Made by a program: the position numbers and the translations under genes
NCBI RefSeq assembly: GCF_004102745.1
Contig: NZ_RLII01000001.1
Location: 186,001-250,000 of the forward strand
Length of the DNA: 64,000 nt
Source of the DNA: Acetivibrio mesophilus
GTDB lineage: Bacteria; Bacillota; Clostridia; Acetivibrionales; Acetivibrionaceae
Reading direction: 5' to 3'
In this document: piece after piece, positions 9,949 to 18,614 of the stretch
Layout of the letters: each line of letters opens with the position of its first letter
Numbering within the stretch: position 1 is the stretch's first letter
Notes under the pieces: model-generated
Seen by the model: the letters and a program-made list of their open reading frames with translations, nothing else
Database searches by the model: none
What the model was told of the DNA's origin: nothing

Positions 9949-11994
9949 ATGAATTTTGACAGAATTGATGAAATTGCTGCCTCAGTATTAGATGGATATC
10001 TAGTAAAAAAAGATTTGGTTAGAACATTCAGCAGGCAATTCCCTGTACCTACCTATGTAGTAGAGTTTATGTTAGGTCGATATTGCGCTAGTACTAATGA
10101 GGATGAAATTCAAGAAGGAATTGAAATTGTTCAGAAACAACTGAAGTCTAAGACTGTTAAAGCAGGAGAACAAGAGTTGTTTAAAGCTAGAGCCAGGGAG
10201 CAAGGTGAAGTAAGGATAATTGATATTATCAATGCAAGATTAGATGAGAAAAGCGATTCCTATGTAGCTACTCTGCCTAGTTTACAATTAAAAGATATAC
10301 GTATTTCTCCTGAATTAGTCAGTGAGCACGAGAGAATATTAACTGGAGGTTTTTATGCAGAGGTGTCTTTAGCTTATGATGCCACAATTGCTCAAGAGAA
10401 TAGGGGAAGACCGTTTGGGATTGAAAGTATTCGTGCAATACAGTTGTCTCAGAAAAACGTACTTGATGTACTTGCAGATGCGAGAAAAGAGTTCACAACA
10501 AAGGATTGGAAGGATTTTCTTTTGAGAAGTATAGGAATTGAACCGAGTGGTTTAAATGATCGTGCTAAAGATGCATTCTTCTTAAGGATGGTTCCTTTTG
10601 TTGAGAGAAACTATAATTTAGTTGAGCTAGGACCACGAGGAACAGGTAAGAGCCATCTGTTTCAACAGGTTTCTCCCTATGCGCATTTAGTTTCTGGTGG
10701 CAAGGCGACTGTAGCAAAAATGTTTGTTGATAATAATAGTGGTAGACGTGGATTGGTTTGTCAGTATGATGTAGTTTGTTTTGATGAAATTTCAGGCATT
10801 TCATTTGATAAAAAAGATGGCATTAACATAATGAAAGGCTATATGGAATCAGGTGAGTTTAGTAGGGGTAAAGAGAGTATAAGAGCTGATGGCAGTATAG
10901 TCATGGTTGGTAATTTTGATGTTGATGTCGAACATCAGCAAAGAATTGGACATTTGCTTGGACCATTACCTCCAGAAATGCGTGACGATACGGCTCTAAT
11001 GGATAGAATACATGCTTATTTACCAGGATGGGATGTTCCTAAGATAGGAAAAGAAATATTAACAGACCATTTTGGATTAGTAAGTGATTTTCTATCCGAG
11101 TGTATGAGTCAACTCAGATTACAAAGCAGGCTTTCAGCGATTCAGGGGAGAGTTCACTTTGGTGGTGCTTTAAGTGGACGTGATACTAACGCAGTCAATA
11201 AAACTGTAAGTGGCTTACTCAAACTTCTGTACCCAGGTGACGAAAGTGAAATTCCAGATGAAGACATTGAATGGTCTGTTCGGTTAGCAATGGAAAGTAG
11301 AAGAAGGGTTAAAGAACAGCAAAAACGTATAGGAGCGGCGGAATTTAGAAATACTCATTTCAGCTATATAATGGGAACTGAAGGAATTGAAAAATATGTA
11401 TCCACTCCAGAGCTTCAGAGTGAAAACAGTATAGGAATAGATCCACTTGAGCCTGGACAAGTATGGACTATAAGTCCTGGAGGGTTTGATGAGCATCCAG
11501 GATTATTTAGGATAGAAGCTACAGAAGGACCAGGTAACGGAGTTAAGATTTTAAATAAACCTGTACCTGCTGCATTTAAAGAAAGTGTTAGTTATGCGGA
11601 ACAGAATTTGTATTCAAAAAGTAAACTTTTAGTTGGCGATAAGGATCCTAGATCCCATGAATTTGCATTGCAGTTAAGAGCATTTGATTCAGCGAAAAAT
11701 GGTGCAAAAATTGGAATAGGAGTGTTGATTGCTTTATGTACAGCTATGCTTAAGAAAAGCGTTCGAGGTGGTTTAATAGTAGTAGGTGAAGTAAATTTAG
11801 GAGGTTCTATCGATATTGTTCATAATCCAGTAACATTAGTTGAAATTGCTGTTGAAAAGGGAGCAACTTCAATTCTAATGCCAGTATCTTGTCGAAGACA
11901 GTTATTTGATTTATCTGATGAAATGGCTACAAAGATAGATATTCAATTTTACTTAGATTCCAGAGATGCCTTAATTAAATCGATTATTGAATGA
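9949..11994 (+). CDS. brxL: BREX Lon-like ATPase BrxL
   Basis: BrxL is the type 1 BREX effector-side ATPase, with an AAA+ core and a Lon-protease-like C-terminal domain. The 681-residue protein has Walker A GPRGTGKS at 228-235 and Walker B VVCFDE with D279 and E280. The C-terminal 150 residues align by eye with the Lon fold (GGLIVVGEVNLGGSI, then ILMPVSCRR). The usual Lon catalytic serine motif, GPSAG, is replaced by NGAKIGIG near residue 585, so proteolysis is doubtful. AGGAGGTGA at 9933-9941 precedes the ATG. It is the last gene of the operon and is followed by a terminator. Confidence 0.95.
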   Translation: MNFDRIDEIAASVLDGYLVKKDLVRTFSRQFPVPTYVVEFMLGRYCASTNEDEIQEGIEIVQKQLKSKTVKAGEQELFKARAREQGEVRIIDIINARLDEKSDSYVATLPSLQLKDIRISPELVSEHERILTGGFYAEVSLAYDATIAQENRGRPFGIESIRAIQLSQKNVLDVLADARKEFTTKDWKDFLLRSIGIEPSGLNDRAKDAFFLRMVPFVERNYNLVELGPRGTGKSHLFQQVSPYAHLVSGGKATVAKMFVDNNSGRRGLVCQYDVVCFDEISGISFDKKDGINIMKGYMESGEFSRGKESIRADGSIVMVGNFDVDVEHQQRIGHLLGPLPPEMRDDTALMDRIHAYLPGWDVPKIGKEILTDHFGLVSDFLSECMSQLRLQSRLSAIQGRVHFGGALSGRDTNAVNKTVSGLLKLLYPGDESEIPDEDIEWSVRLAMESRRRVKEQQKRIGAAEFRNTHFSYIMGTEGIEKYVSTPELQSENSIGIDPLEPGQVWTISPGGFDEHPGLFRIEATEGPGNGVKILNKPVPAAFKESVSYAEQNLYSKSKLLVGDKDPRSHEFALQLRAFDSAKNGAKIGIGVLIALCTAMLKKSVRGGLIVVGEVNLGGSIDIVHNPVTLVEIAVEKGATSILMPVSCRRQLFDLSDEMATKIDIQFYLDSRDALIKSIIE

Positions 11995-12038
11995 GTAAGA
12001 AGAATTAACGATTATTTACTATAAATGAATTAACATTT

Positions 12039-12086
12039 AGAACCAATCATATCAAGCTCAAAGCTTGGTACATGATTGGTTCTTTT
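12039..12086 (+). terminator. Rho-independent terminator of the BREX operon
   Basis: AGAACCAATCAT (12039-12050) pairs perfectly with ATGATTGGTTCT (12072-12083). A second inner stem, CAAGCT with AGCTTG, lies in the loop, and a short T run follows. It sits 45 bases after the brxL stop. Confidence 0.85.
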
Positions 12087-12230
12087 ACTCTTAGACTAAT
12101 ACTTACTAACATAGGTAATATAGCAATATTATTTGTGTTAAATAAGTATTCAATTATAAAGGAGGTGATGCCTATGCTTGCATTGGTACATGTATTCTAG
12201 CTTTAATAATAAAACTAAAGGAGGAAAAAC

Positions 12231-13703
12231 ATGATCGGTATCGAGCAATATCAAAAAATCCAGGAATATAAAGCACTTGGACTCGCCCAGACCAAAACTG
12301 CTAAAGCGCTGGGGATCACCTATCCTTCTGTCAGTAAATACTGGAATATGAGCAAAGAGGATTATGCCAGGGAAGCTGAGCAGGAAAAGTATCATATGGA
12401 TAATTATCGACAGTACATATTAGAGCAATTGAAAATATGCCCACAAATCCGAGATACCAATATTTATCTTAAATTAATTGAAGCCTTTCCTGATTTACAA
12501 GTTAAACGAGCTACTTTCTATCGCTACATGAAAGCTTTAAGGGAACAGCATGGGTATCAGCATACCAGGAAGCGGAAAATCTCGCCGCGTGAAGTCTCGC
12601 CACCAGGATATGAAGCTCAGGCTGATTTTGGTCAATATAAACTTAAAGATATGTATGGAAGAATTGTAAGGGTATATTTCTTTTGTATGGTTCTGAGTTA
12701 TAGCAGAATGAAATTTGTTTGCTTTTCACCGGATCCCTTCACGACCGAAACAGCCATAAAAGCTCATAACTATGCATTTCAATATTTTGGAGGAAGACCA
12801 CAGACAATTCTATATGATCTTGATCGGGTCTATGTGGTTAGCGAAAATCTAGGTAATATTATATTTGTACCGGCCTTTGAAGAATATGTAAAGCGTATCG
12901 GCTACAGTGTTTCATTATGCAGGCCAAGAGATCCTCAGAGTAAAGGTAAGGTAGAAGAGGTAATTGGATATGTTAAGCAAAGTTTTCTGGAGGGGAGGGT
13001 ATATACCGGAATTGACAGTCTTAACAGTGCAGCTCTTGCATGGTTGGATAGAGAAGGCAACGGGAGAGTTCATACTGTGACTAGAAAAGTGCCACGAGAA
13101 ATGTTTATTGAAGAACAAAAACAGCTTTTTCATGTTAAACCATATTCAGAGGTATCAAGTACTGTAGCATCCTTTGATTCCAATGGAGTGGTCAGCTATA
13201 AAGGGAATCGTTATCAGATTGATGTCGGTGTGATGGATGCATATCAACGCATACGTATAGAGGATGATGGTAAAATACTTCTATTTTATGATACCGATAC
13301 TAATGATTTATTAGCTAAGTATCCAGTAACAGAAGATACTGGACAGATATTCAAAGCTGAGGAAAAAAACAACAGAAACAGGGTTTCTCATGCTCTTATA
13401 AAACAATATTTTGCAGAGCATGAAATCGCTCAGGAATTTATACGGCGGATGGAACAAGAACAAACAAAATATTTTAATAGCCATTGCATTCGCTTAAATC
13501 GCATGACGAAGTTTTATTCGATGGAGCAAATGCTTGATGGGATAAGATACTGTATTGAGACTGAACGCTGCAATGCCTATGAACTTTTGGCTTACATAAT
13601 GTATAAGCATGGTGAGCAGATAGCAAAGAAGTTCTTACCAAATCAACAGTATTTCAACCATCTGACACGTAGCAAGGAGATAAGGAGGGAAATCGATGGC
13701 TGA
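12231..13703 (+). CDS. istA: IS21-family transposase IstA
   Basis: The 490-residue IstA catalyses strand transfer for IS21 elements. It has an N-terminal helix-turn-helix (about residues 15-40, GLAQTKTAKALGITYPSVSKYW), then an RNase-H-like DDE core. The likely catalytic residues are D132 (QADFGQY), D196 (LYDLDRV) and E242 (KGKVEE). The usual IstA motif around the second Asp is YDN; here it reads YDL, a mild oddity. AAGGAGG at 12218-12224 sets the ATG. The last 8 bases overlap istB, as in other IS21 elements. Confidence 0.93.
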   Translation: MIGIEQYQKIQEYKALGLAQTKTAKALGITYPSVSKYWNMSKEDYAREAEQEKYHMDNYRQYILEQLKICPQIRDTNIYLKLIEAFPDLQVKRATFYRYMKALREQHGYQHTRKRKISPREVSPPGYEAQADFGQYKLKDMYGRIVRVYFFCMVLSYSRMKFVCFSPDPFTTETAIKAHNYAFQYFGGRPQTILYDLDRVYVVSENLGNIIFVPAFEEYVKRIGYSVSLCRPRDPQSKGKVEEVIGYVKQSFLEGRVYTGIDSLNSAALAWLDREGNGRVHTVTRKVPREMFIEEQKQLFHVKPYSEVSSTVASFDSNGVVSYKGNRYQIDVGVMDAYQRIRIEDDGKILLFYDTDTNDLLAKYPVTEDTGQIFKAEEKNNRNRVSHALIKQYFAEHEIAQEFIRRMEQEQTKYFNSHCIRLNRMTKFYSMEQMLDGIRYCIETERCNAYELLAYIMYKHGEQIAKKFLPNQQYFNHLTRSKEIRREIDG

Positions 13704-14382
13704 TATAACTGAAATCCGCGAGTTGGCTAAGAAGCTAAATCTATGGAATATTGCCAGGGGATATATTGATTTGAATGATGAGAAACTGTCCAACCTAGAT
13801 TATCTTCAAATGATATTACAAAAAGAACTAGAGATACGAGCCAGACAAAAACAGATCAAGCTAAGAAGGGCAAGCAAACTTCCCAACAAAGTATTTGATG
13901 CATCGAATTTAAACAAAGGTTTGGAATGGCAGATAAAACAATTATCCCATCTGATGTGGCTCAATGAAGAACAAAACGTTATTCTTCTTGGTAAATGCGG
14001 GACAGGCAAAACTAGTCTTGCAGTTCATCTTGGAGAAACAGTGATCGACAATGGACATAAAACTTACTATACATCCATTGACACTTTTGTATCTATTGTA
14101 GAGAACAAAGATATAAACCCAAAAGCAGGAGCAACCTTCTCCTATATGCGGGAATGCGACTTGATTATTATTGATGATGTATTTTATCTAGAACCAACCA
14201 GGTCAGAGTTGCAGGCTTTTTATCGAGCAGTTACTTTTCTTAATGAAACAAGAAGTATCATTTTTATTACCAATCGTGAAATATCTGCATGGTTAGATGC
14301 AGTGGAAGACAAACATCTTTGCCAGACTCTGTTAGATAGAATAACAGCAAATTGTCAGATCATTCGCTTGACTGACAGATAA
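13696..14382 (+). CDS. istB: IS21-family helper ATPase IstB
   Basis: IstB is a DnaC-like AAA+ ATPase that helps IstA choose target DNA. The 228-residue protein has Walker A GKCGTGKT at residues 99-106, Walker B LIIIDDV at about 155-161, and an arginine-containing C-terminal sensor region (LLDRITANCQIIRL). AGGAGG at 13682-13687 inside istA drives its ATG, so the two are co-translated. The length is slightly short of the common 250 residues but all core motifs are present. Confidence 0.93.
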   Translation: MADITEIRELAKKLNLWNIARGYIDLNDEKLSNLDYLQMILQKELEIRARQKQIKLRRASKLPNKVFDASNLNKGLEWQIKQLSHLMWLNEEQNVILLGKCGTGKTSLAVHLGETVIDNGHKTYYTSIDTFVSIVENKDINPKAGATFSYMRECDLIIIDDVFYLEPTRSELQAFYRAVTFLNETRSIIFITNREISAWLDAVEDKHLCQTLLDRITANCQIIRLTDR

Positions 14383-14466
14383 ATTAAAACACTCGCCTCT
14401 TTTCTAAAAAAAGGTTAATACTCAAATTTGAAAACAATGCCGATTAACGGCTTTAAATAGATGCAA

Positions 14467-14510
14467 AAAATCTCACGAAATCCTAAGATTAGCTTAACTT
14501 TTGAGATTTT
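14467..14510. repeat. Small inverted repeat between IS21 and recombinase remnant
   Basis: AAAATCTCA (14467-14475) is the exact reverse complement of TGAGATTTT (14502-14510). It could be a weak terminator for istB or a fragment of an element end. Confidence 0.5.
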
Positions 14511-14515
14511 CTACA

Positions 14516-14565
14516 GTTTCTGGGGTAGGGGGGTCTAAATCTCTACCACTTTTCGCCCCAGAAAC
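14516..14565. repeat. GC-rich patch with 10-bp inverted repeat
   Basis: GTTTCTGGGG (14516-14525) pairs exactly with CCCCAGAAAC (14556-14565). The stretch 14516-14585 is far richer in G and C than its surroundings and directly precedes the point where recombinase homology begins. It is technically open in the same frame as the recombinase stump, but its protein reading does not look like recombinase. It may be a junction or attachment-site relic. Confidence 0.45.
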
Positions 14566-14599
14566 GGGCGTGGGGTCACGCGCGAAAAAATTCAGGTTC

Positions 14600-15166
14600 A
14601 AACGGTGCGGAGATATTTTCAGAAGAATCCACTGGAACAACCATGGTTGCAAGTCCGTGGTATGGCGTTGCGCAAGCAGGCTGGACAAATCGGCTGAGGA
14701 CTGTACGGCACGGACGGTTAGAGAAACCGATTTGAAAAAAGCGGTGATTCAAGCCGTTAACAAGGTCTTCGGCGCAAAAACGCAGTTCATGGATATCCTT
14801 GAAAGAAACATTGCTGTGGTTATGAACCAGGTCGATGAAAGCACCATTAAGGAGATAGATAAAAAATTGGGACAGTTGCAAAAGGAACTGCTCCGTCTTG
14901 CCAATAATAAGGAGGATTACTCCATAATAGCAGATGAGATTTACCGCTTGCGTGATGAAAAAGAAGCAGCAATGGCCAAAAATGCCGGATACGCAAGTCA
15001 GAAACAGCGAATGGCGGATATGACGGAATTTCTAAAACAACAGAAAGGAGTCATGGAAGACTACGATGAACAGCTTGTCAGGAAATTGATTGATACGATA
15101 ACCGTTTACGATGAAAAGCTCACGGTGACATTTAAATCTGGCTTGACGGTGGATGTGAGTTTGTAA
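14600..15166 (+). pseudogene. Large serine recombinase, C-terminal stump (copy 1)
   Basis: The reading matches the C-terminal third of TnpX/CcrB-type large serine recombinases. It has CGDIFRRIHWNNHGCKSVVWRC from the recombinase zinc-ribbon domain, a second cysteine region (DCTARTVRE), a long coiled coil (about 100 residues) and the closing beta segment DTITVYDEKLTVTFKSGLTVDV. The N-terminal catalytic serine domain and the first zinc-ribbon cysteines are absent, so the gene is truncated at its 5' end at or near 14600. A formal ORF extends back to 14501 through unrelated GC-rich sequence. It cannot recombine DNA. A related stump lies at 20645-21062. Confidence 0.85.
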
Positions 15167-15188
15167 AAATGAATAAGAGATTGTTATG

Positions 15189-15223
15189 AAAAGGGCGCCT
15201 TGCAGAATTGCGAGGTGTCTTTT
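15189..15223 (+). terminator. Probable terminator after recombinase stump
   Basis: AAAAGGGCGCCTTGC (15189-15203) pairs imperfectly with GCGAGGTGTCTTTT (15210-15223), about 20 bases after the recombinase stop. Confidence 0.6.
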
Positions 15224-15256
15224 GCTATAATCTGCCATCGAATTACGTTTAGGGCA

Positions 15257-15285
15257 TTGAATTTTACATAAAAATAAAGTATAAT
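15257..15285 (+). promoter_or_regulatory. Sigma-A-type promoter of HTH/DUF262 pair
   Basis: TTGAAT (15257-15262) and TATAAT (15280-15285) are separated by 17 bases, the ideal spacing. It lies about 50 bases before the HTH gene start at 15339. Confidence 0.7.
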
Positions 15286-15338
15286 AAGTTGTCTGATTTG
15301 TGAAACAAGTTGATATCATATAAGCAGAGGTGCCGAAC

Positions 15339-15569
15339 ATGATTAAAAATAATATAGAACTTGATTTTAAAGTTAAGTGTATAGAGGAAGGAATAACACA
15401 GGCAAAAATAGCGGAGGAAATCAACACTACAAAATCTTATGTGAATCGCATAATAAAAAAACAGGATGGAGTAGTAAACAAGACTTTTGTGCAGATGATG
15501 GAAGCTCTTGGTTATGATATAGTGCTGACGTATGTAAAACGGGATCAAAATAAAGAGATGGAGGAATAA
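15339..15569 (+). CDS. Small helix-turn-helix protein
   Basis: This 76-residue protein has an XRE/Cro-like helix-turn-helix at about residues 19-40 (TQAKIAEEINTTKSYVNRIIK). It is likely a DNA-binding regulator of the cassette that follows. The ATG at 15339 is preferred because AGAGG at 15326-15330 stands 8 bases before it; a GTG at 15330 in the same frame overlaps that site. The stop is 2 bases before the DUF262 gene, so both are translated from one message and the pair may be autoregulated. No partner domain or toxin-like feature is visible. Confidence 0.75.
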   Translation: MIKNNIELDFKVKCIEEGITQAKIAEEINTTKSYVNRIIKKQDGVVNKTFVQMMEALGYDIVLTYVKRDQNKEMEE

Positions 15570-15571
15570 TT

Positions 15572-17326
15572 ATGGCTTACGAAACACCATTGACTATAGC
15601 GGAGGTTATGAAAGATATTTCTAACAACAAGTATGTTCTGCCTTCGATTCAACGAGAATATGTGTGGGATACTACCCAAATTGAAACACTCTTTGATAGT
15701 TTGATGCAAGATTACCCAATTGGGGCATTCCTATTCTGGGAGATTAGTAAAGATAAACTTGGCTATTATGATTTTTATGAATTCTTAAAAAATTACCATG
15801 AAAAGACATCAACTCATAACAAAAAAGCAGACCTCAAAGGAGCAGATGGTGTGACGGCTGTTCTTGATGGACAGCAGCGTTTGACTTCATTATACATAGG
15901 ATTAAAGGGATCTTATGCATATAGACTTAAATACAAACAAAAGAAAAACGAAAATGCCTACCCTGTTAGAAAGTTATATCTGAATTTAATTTCTCCGGCA
16001 AAGGACAGCAGTAATAAATATGATTTTCAGTTTTTGATATGCAATGATGTGAAAAATACAGATGATGAATACTGGTTTGAAGTCGGTAAGATTCTGGATA
16101 TGAAAGATTTGGGAGATGTGGCCACTTATGTGACCGATAACATCAGCTATTCCGAAGACCATCAATATACGAGAGAGCAGGCCAAGTTTGCTACAAATAC
16201 ACTTTCACAACTACATAAAGTGATTCATACTTCTCTTACCCTAAGCTACTACAAGGAAAAATCCACCGAGCTGGATAAGGTATTAAACATCTTTATCCGT
16301 GTAAATAGCGGTGGTACAGTACTTACATATTCAGACCTTTTGCTTTCAATCGCATCTGCACAATGGCAAACACACGATGCAAGAGAAGAAATTACAGAAT
16401 TTGTTGATGATGTAAATTCAATTGGTGATGGTTTCAGAATTAATAAGGATTTCGTTTTGAAAGCCGCACTTGTACTTACAGATTTTTCTGACATAGCATT
16501 TAAAGTTGATAATTTCAATAAGCCTAACATGATGAAGATTGAGGCAAATTGGGATAACATCAAAAAGGCAATCAAGCAATCAGTTAATCTGGTATCGTCT
16601 TTCGGTTATTCCGGCGAAACCTTGAGTTCATATAATGCACTCATTCCTATTGCATATTATTTGCTTAAAATCGGAATGCCGGATAATTTTGTTTATTCGA
16701 GCACTACGAAGGAAACCCGGGCAAAAATTAAAAAGTGGCTTATTCTTTCCTTGTTAAAGAAAGCATTCAGTGGTCAGCCCGATAATGTAATCAGACCTAT
16801 TCGTGAAATTATAAAGAATAATGTTTCTTCCGACTTCCCTATTCATGAGATTATTGAAAAATTTAAAGGAACAAATAAGTCTATTCAATTTACAGAAGAT
16901 GATATTGAAGAGTACTTGCTGAAATTGAAATATGGTGAAAAAGATACTTTATCAACCCTTATGCTCTTGTATCCTTCGTTAGACTTCAGCAATAAATTTC
17001 ATGTAGACCATATGTATCCAAAGAGCAAATTCAAGAAACCATACCTTCGTAAAATGGGTGTGCCGGAAGATAAACTGGACGAATACATTGATGCGGTTAA
17101 TGACATCAGCAACTTGCAACTCTTGGCGGCACAGTTGAATGAAGAAAAATTGAATACAGATTTTGATAAATGGTTCAATGACCAGTACAAGACTGACAGT
17201 GACAAAATTCAGTATAGAACAATAAACTACCTTCCCCAAATGGAGTACAGCTATGCTAATTTTCAACAATTTATGAACGAACGCAGGAACCTTATTAAGG
17301 CGGAACTTGTGAAGATATTATTGTAA
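15572..17326 (+). CDS. DUF262 + HNH (DUF1524-like) nuclease-type protein
   Basis: The 584-residue protein has the two-part layout of GmrSD-like proteins. The N-terminal DUF262 domain shows SIQREYVWD (residues 25-33) and the nucleotide-handling DGQQRLTS motif at 99-106. The C-terminal end carries an HNH-like HVDHMYPKSKF motif with H477, D479 and H480, then the NLQLL segment of DUF1524. Relatives include type IV restriction enzymes against modified phage DNA, including BrxU that partners some BREX systems. It follows a small HTH gene by 2 bases and lies about 3.6 kb from brxL. A defence role is inferred; the substrate is unknown. Confidence 0.85.
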   Translation: MAYETPLTIAEVMKDISNNKYVLPSIQREYVWDTTQIETLFDSLMQDYPIGAFLFWEISKDKLGYYDFYEFLKNYHEKTSTHNKKADLKGADGVTAVLDGQQRLTSLYIGLKGSYAYRLKYKQKKNENAYPVRKLYLNLISPAKDSSNKYDFQFLICNDVKNTDDEYWFEVGKILDMKDLGDVATYVTDNISYSEDHQYTREQAKFATNTLSQLHKVIHTSLTLSYYKEKSTELDKVLNIFIRVNSGGTVLTYSDLLLSIASAQWQTHDAREEITEFVDDVNSIGDGFRINKDFVLKAALVLTDFSDIAFKVDNFNKPNMMKIEANWDNIKKAIKQSVNLVSSFGYSGETLSSYNALIPIAYYLLKIGMPDNFVYSSTTKETRAKIKKWLILSLLKKAFSGQPDNVIRPIREIIKNNVSSDFPIHEIIEKFKGTNKSIQFTEDDIEEYLLKLKYGEKDTLSTLMLLYPSLDFSNKFHVDHMYPKSKFKKPYLRKMGVPEDKLDEYIDAVNDISNLQLLAAQLNEEKLNTDFDKWFNDQYKTDSDKIQYRTINYLPQMEYSYANFQQFMNERRNLIKAELVKILL

Positions 17327-17329
17327 ATG

Positions 17330-17359
17330 TTGATTCGCTAAATTTACAACTTGTATTAT
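17330..17359 (+). promoter_or_regulatory. Promoter of the unknown three-gene operon
   Basis: TTGATT (17330-17335), 18-base spacer, TATTAT (17354-17359), starting 3 bases after the DUF262 stop and ending 30 bases before the next ATG. Confidence 0.6.
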
Positions 17360-17389
17360 AGAATGCAGTAGTAAAAGGTAGGTGTACAT

Positions 17390-18400
17390 ATGGATGACAC
17401 AATTAATACTTCTCCAGATGAGATTGAGATAGTTGATATTTCAGACTATTGTACTGATGTAGATGAATATTTTTCATCTGTGCCAGAAGTTGCTAAGCCA
17501 TTAATTAGAAACGCAAAAGCTACATTATCTAAGATTGAAGAGATGCTTTATTCTGCACCTGCATTTATTAACGCAATAAAGGCAAGTATGCCGGAGGTAA
17601 CGTTCCAAGCCATTTTGACTGATGAGCAGAAATCTAAGATTGCTAATGGTGCATTAAAACTGATGACCAAAAAAGATGGGTCTCTGATGGCAAACCTTGT
17701 GAATCCGGAAACCAATAAAATAGTATCAACGGTTTCTCTTGAGAGCGTAAAAGTTACACCGGAAATATCCCAGGCTATGACGAGTTATGCCACTCAAATG
17801 CAGATGGCACAAATTGCAGAACAGATACAACTTATACAGGTTGCAGTTGAAGAGGTTCGGCAAGGGCAAGAATATGACAGATTGGCAACAGCATATAGTT
17901 GCCAACAGAAATTATTGCAGGCAATGACTATAAGAAATCCAGAAATAAAAGCAATGGCTTTATTGCGGATTGCGAACGATGCAGAAGATAGCAGAAACCT
18001 TTTAATGCAGAGTCAGAAAGCTAATCTGACTTTTATAAAGAATCAGCCGGAGTCATTCTGGGGAAAACTCATCTCTGGTGCCGCTCCGGAAAAGGTGAAC
18101 TCGAGAATGAATGAAATTCGAGAAAGCCTATGCGCAGTGAATATGGTTTCGTTAACTGAGGCAATTGCTTATCAGGAAATGGGAGAAACAGAGGCGGCAC
18201 AGCAAAGCCTTCAGTATTATGCAGAGTATTTACAAAAAACATATCTTGAAACAGAAGGTTTAATAGAGAGATTGGATTTGATAGACCCATCACCAGAAAA
18301 TTATTGGTCGAAAACGCTACCCGATATTAAAAAGAAAATCCAGGCATTACCTTTTAACGAAGAACAAAAGCTTTTAGGAGGCAAAAATTATGGAGATTAG
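17390..18400 (+). CDS. Unrecognised helical protein, first gene of three-gene operon
   Basis: I do not recognise this 336-residue protein. It starts with an acidic segment (residues 1-25), then seems mostly helical, with a Gln-rich segment at about 125-165 (TQMQMAQIAEQIQLIQVAVEEV) that could form a coiled coil, and a helical C-terminal half. No signal peptide, membrane span or catalytic motif is apparent. Its own promoter lies just upstream. Its end overlaps the next gene by 11 bases, and AGGAGG for that gene lies inside it. Context places it in a cassette between BREX and two recombinase stumps; a structural or sensing role in defence is only a guess. Confidence 0.7.
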   Translation: MDDTINTSPDEIEIVDISDYCTDVDEYFSSVPEVAKPLIRNAKATLSKIEEMLYSAPAFINAIKASMPEVTFQAILTDEQKSKIANGALKLMTKKDGSLMANLVNPETNKIVSTVSLESVKVTPEISQAMTSYATQMQMAQIAEQIQLIQVAVEEVRQGQEYDRLATAYSCQQKLLQAMTIRNPEIKAMALLRIANDAEDSRNLLMQSQKANLTFIKNQPESFWGKLISGAAPEKVNSRMNEIRESLCAVNMVSLTEAIAYQEMGETEAAQQSLQYYAEYLQKTYLETEGLIERLDLIDPSPENYWSKTLPDIKKKIQALPFNEEQKLLGGKNYGD

Positions 18401-18590
18401 GAAGTGCAAGAATAAGAAATGCCAAAGAACTCTCCCAAAGGGATATAAACATAATTATTGTGAAAATTGCAGAAACGAACGCATTAAACAGATCAAGGAT
18501 GCAGGAAAAGCAATAGCTGGTGTGGCAGCTTTTGTTGGAGGTACTGCACTTACAATACTAACAAAAGGAAAATTCAACACTAAAGAATAA
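18390..18590 (+). CDS. Small zinc-ribbon protein with hydrophobic segment
   Basis: The 66-residue protein has two cysteine pairs: C6/C11 (CKNKKC) and C24/C27 (CENC), consistent with a small zinc ribbon. A hydrophobic Gly/Ala-rich stretch at about residues 42-60 (AIAGVAAFVGGTALTIL) could be a membrane helix. AGGAGG at 18377-18382 precedes the ATG, and the start overlaps the gene before it by 11 bases, so expression is coupled. No named family is recognised. A tiny Zn-binding membrane-active protein inside a putative defence operon would fit an effector or anchor, but this is inference. Confidence 0.7.
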   Translation: MEIRKCKNKKCQRTLPKGYKHNYCENCRNERIKQIKDAGKAIAGVAAFVGGTALTILTKGKFNTKE

Positions 18591-18614
18591 CGATAAAAAA
18601 TGGAGGTGACCACA

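Larger units (their letters stand above)
12134..14436 (+). mobile_element. IS21-family insertion sequence (istA/istB)
   Basis: An istA-istB pair in the standard IS21 order and overlap marks the element. Candidate ends start with TGT: TGTGTTAAATAAGTATT at 12134-12150 resembles the complement of 14417-14436 (TGTTTTCAAATTTGAGTATT), allowing a 3-base gap. No matching target duplication is visible, so the exact borders are uncertain. The element lies just beyond the BREX terminator. Both genes are open, so it may still move. Confidence 0.8.

Noticed and set aside
12157-12200. Leader peptide MPMLALVHVF with a strong AAGGAGGTG site before istA
   Set aside because: Ten codons with no attenuator structure; may be chance inside the IS left end.
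14501-14599. N-terminal extension of the recombinase stump
   Set aside because: The GC-rich stretch is open by chance and its translation has no zinc-ribbon cysteines expected there.
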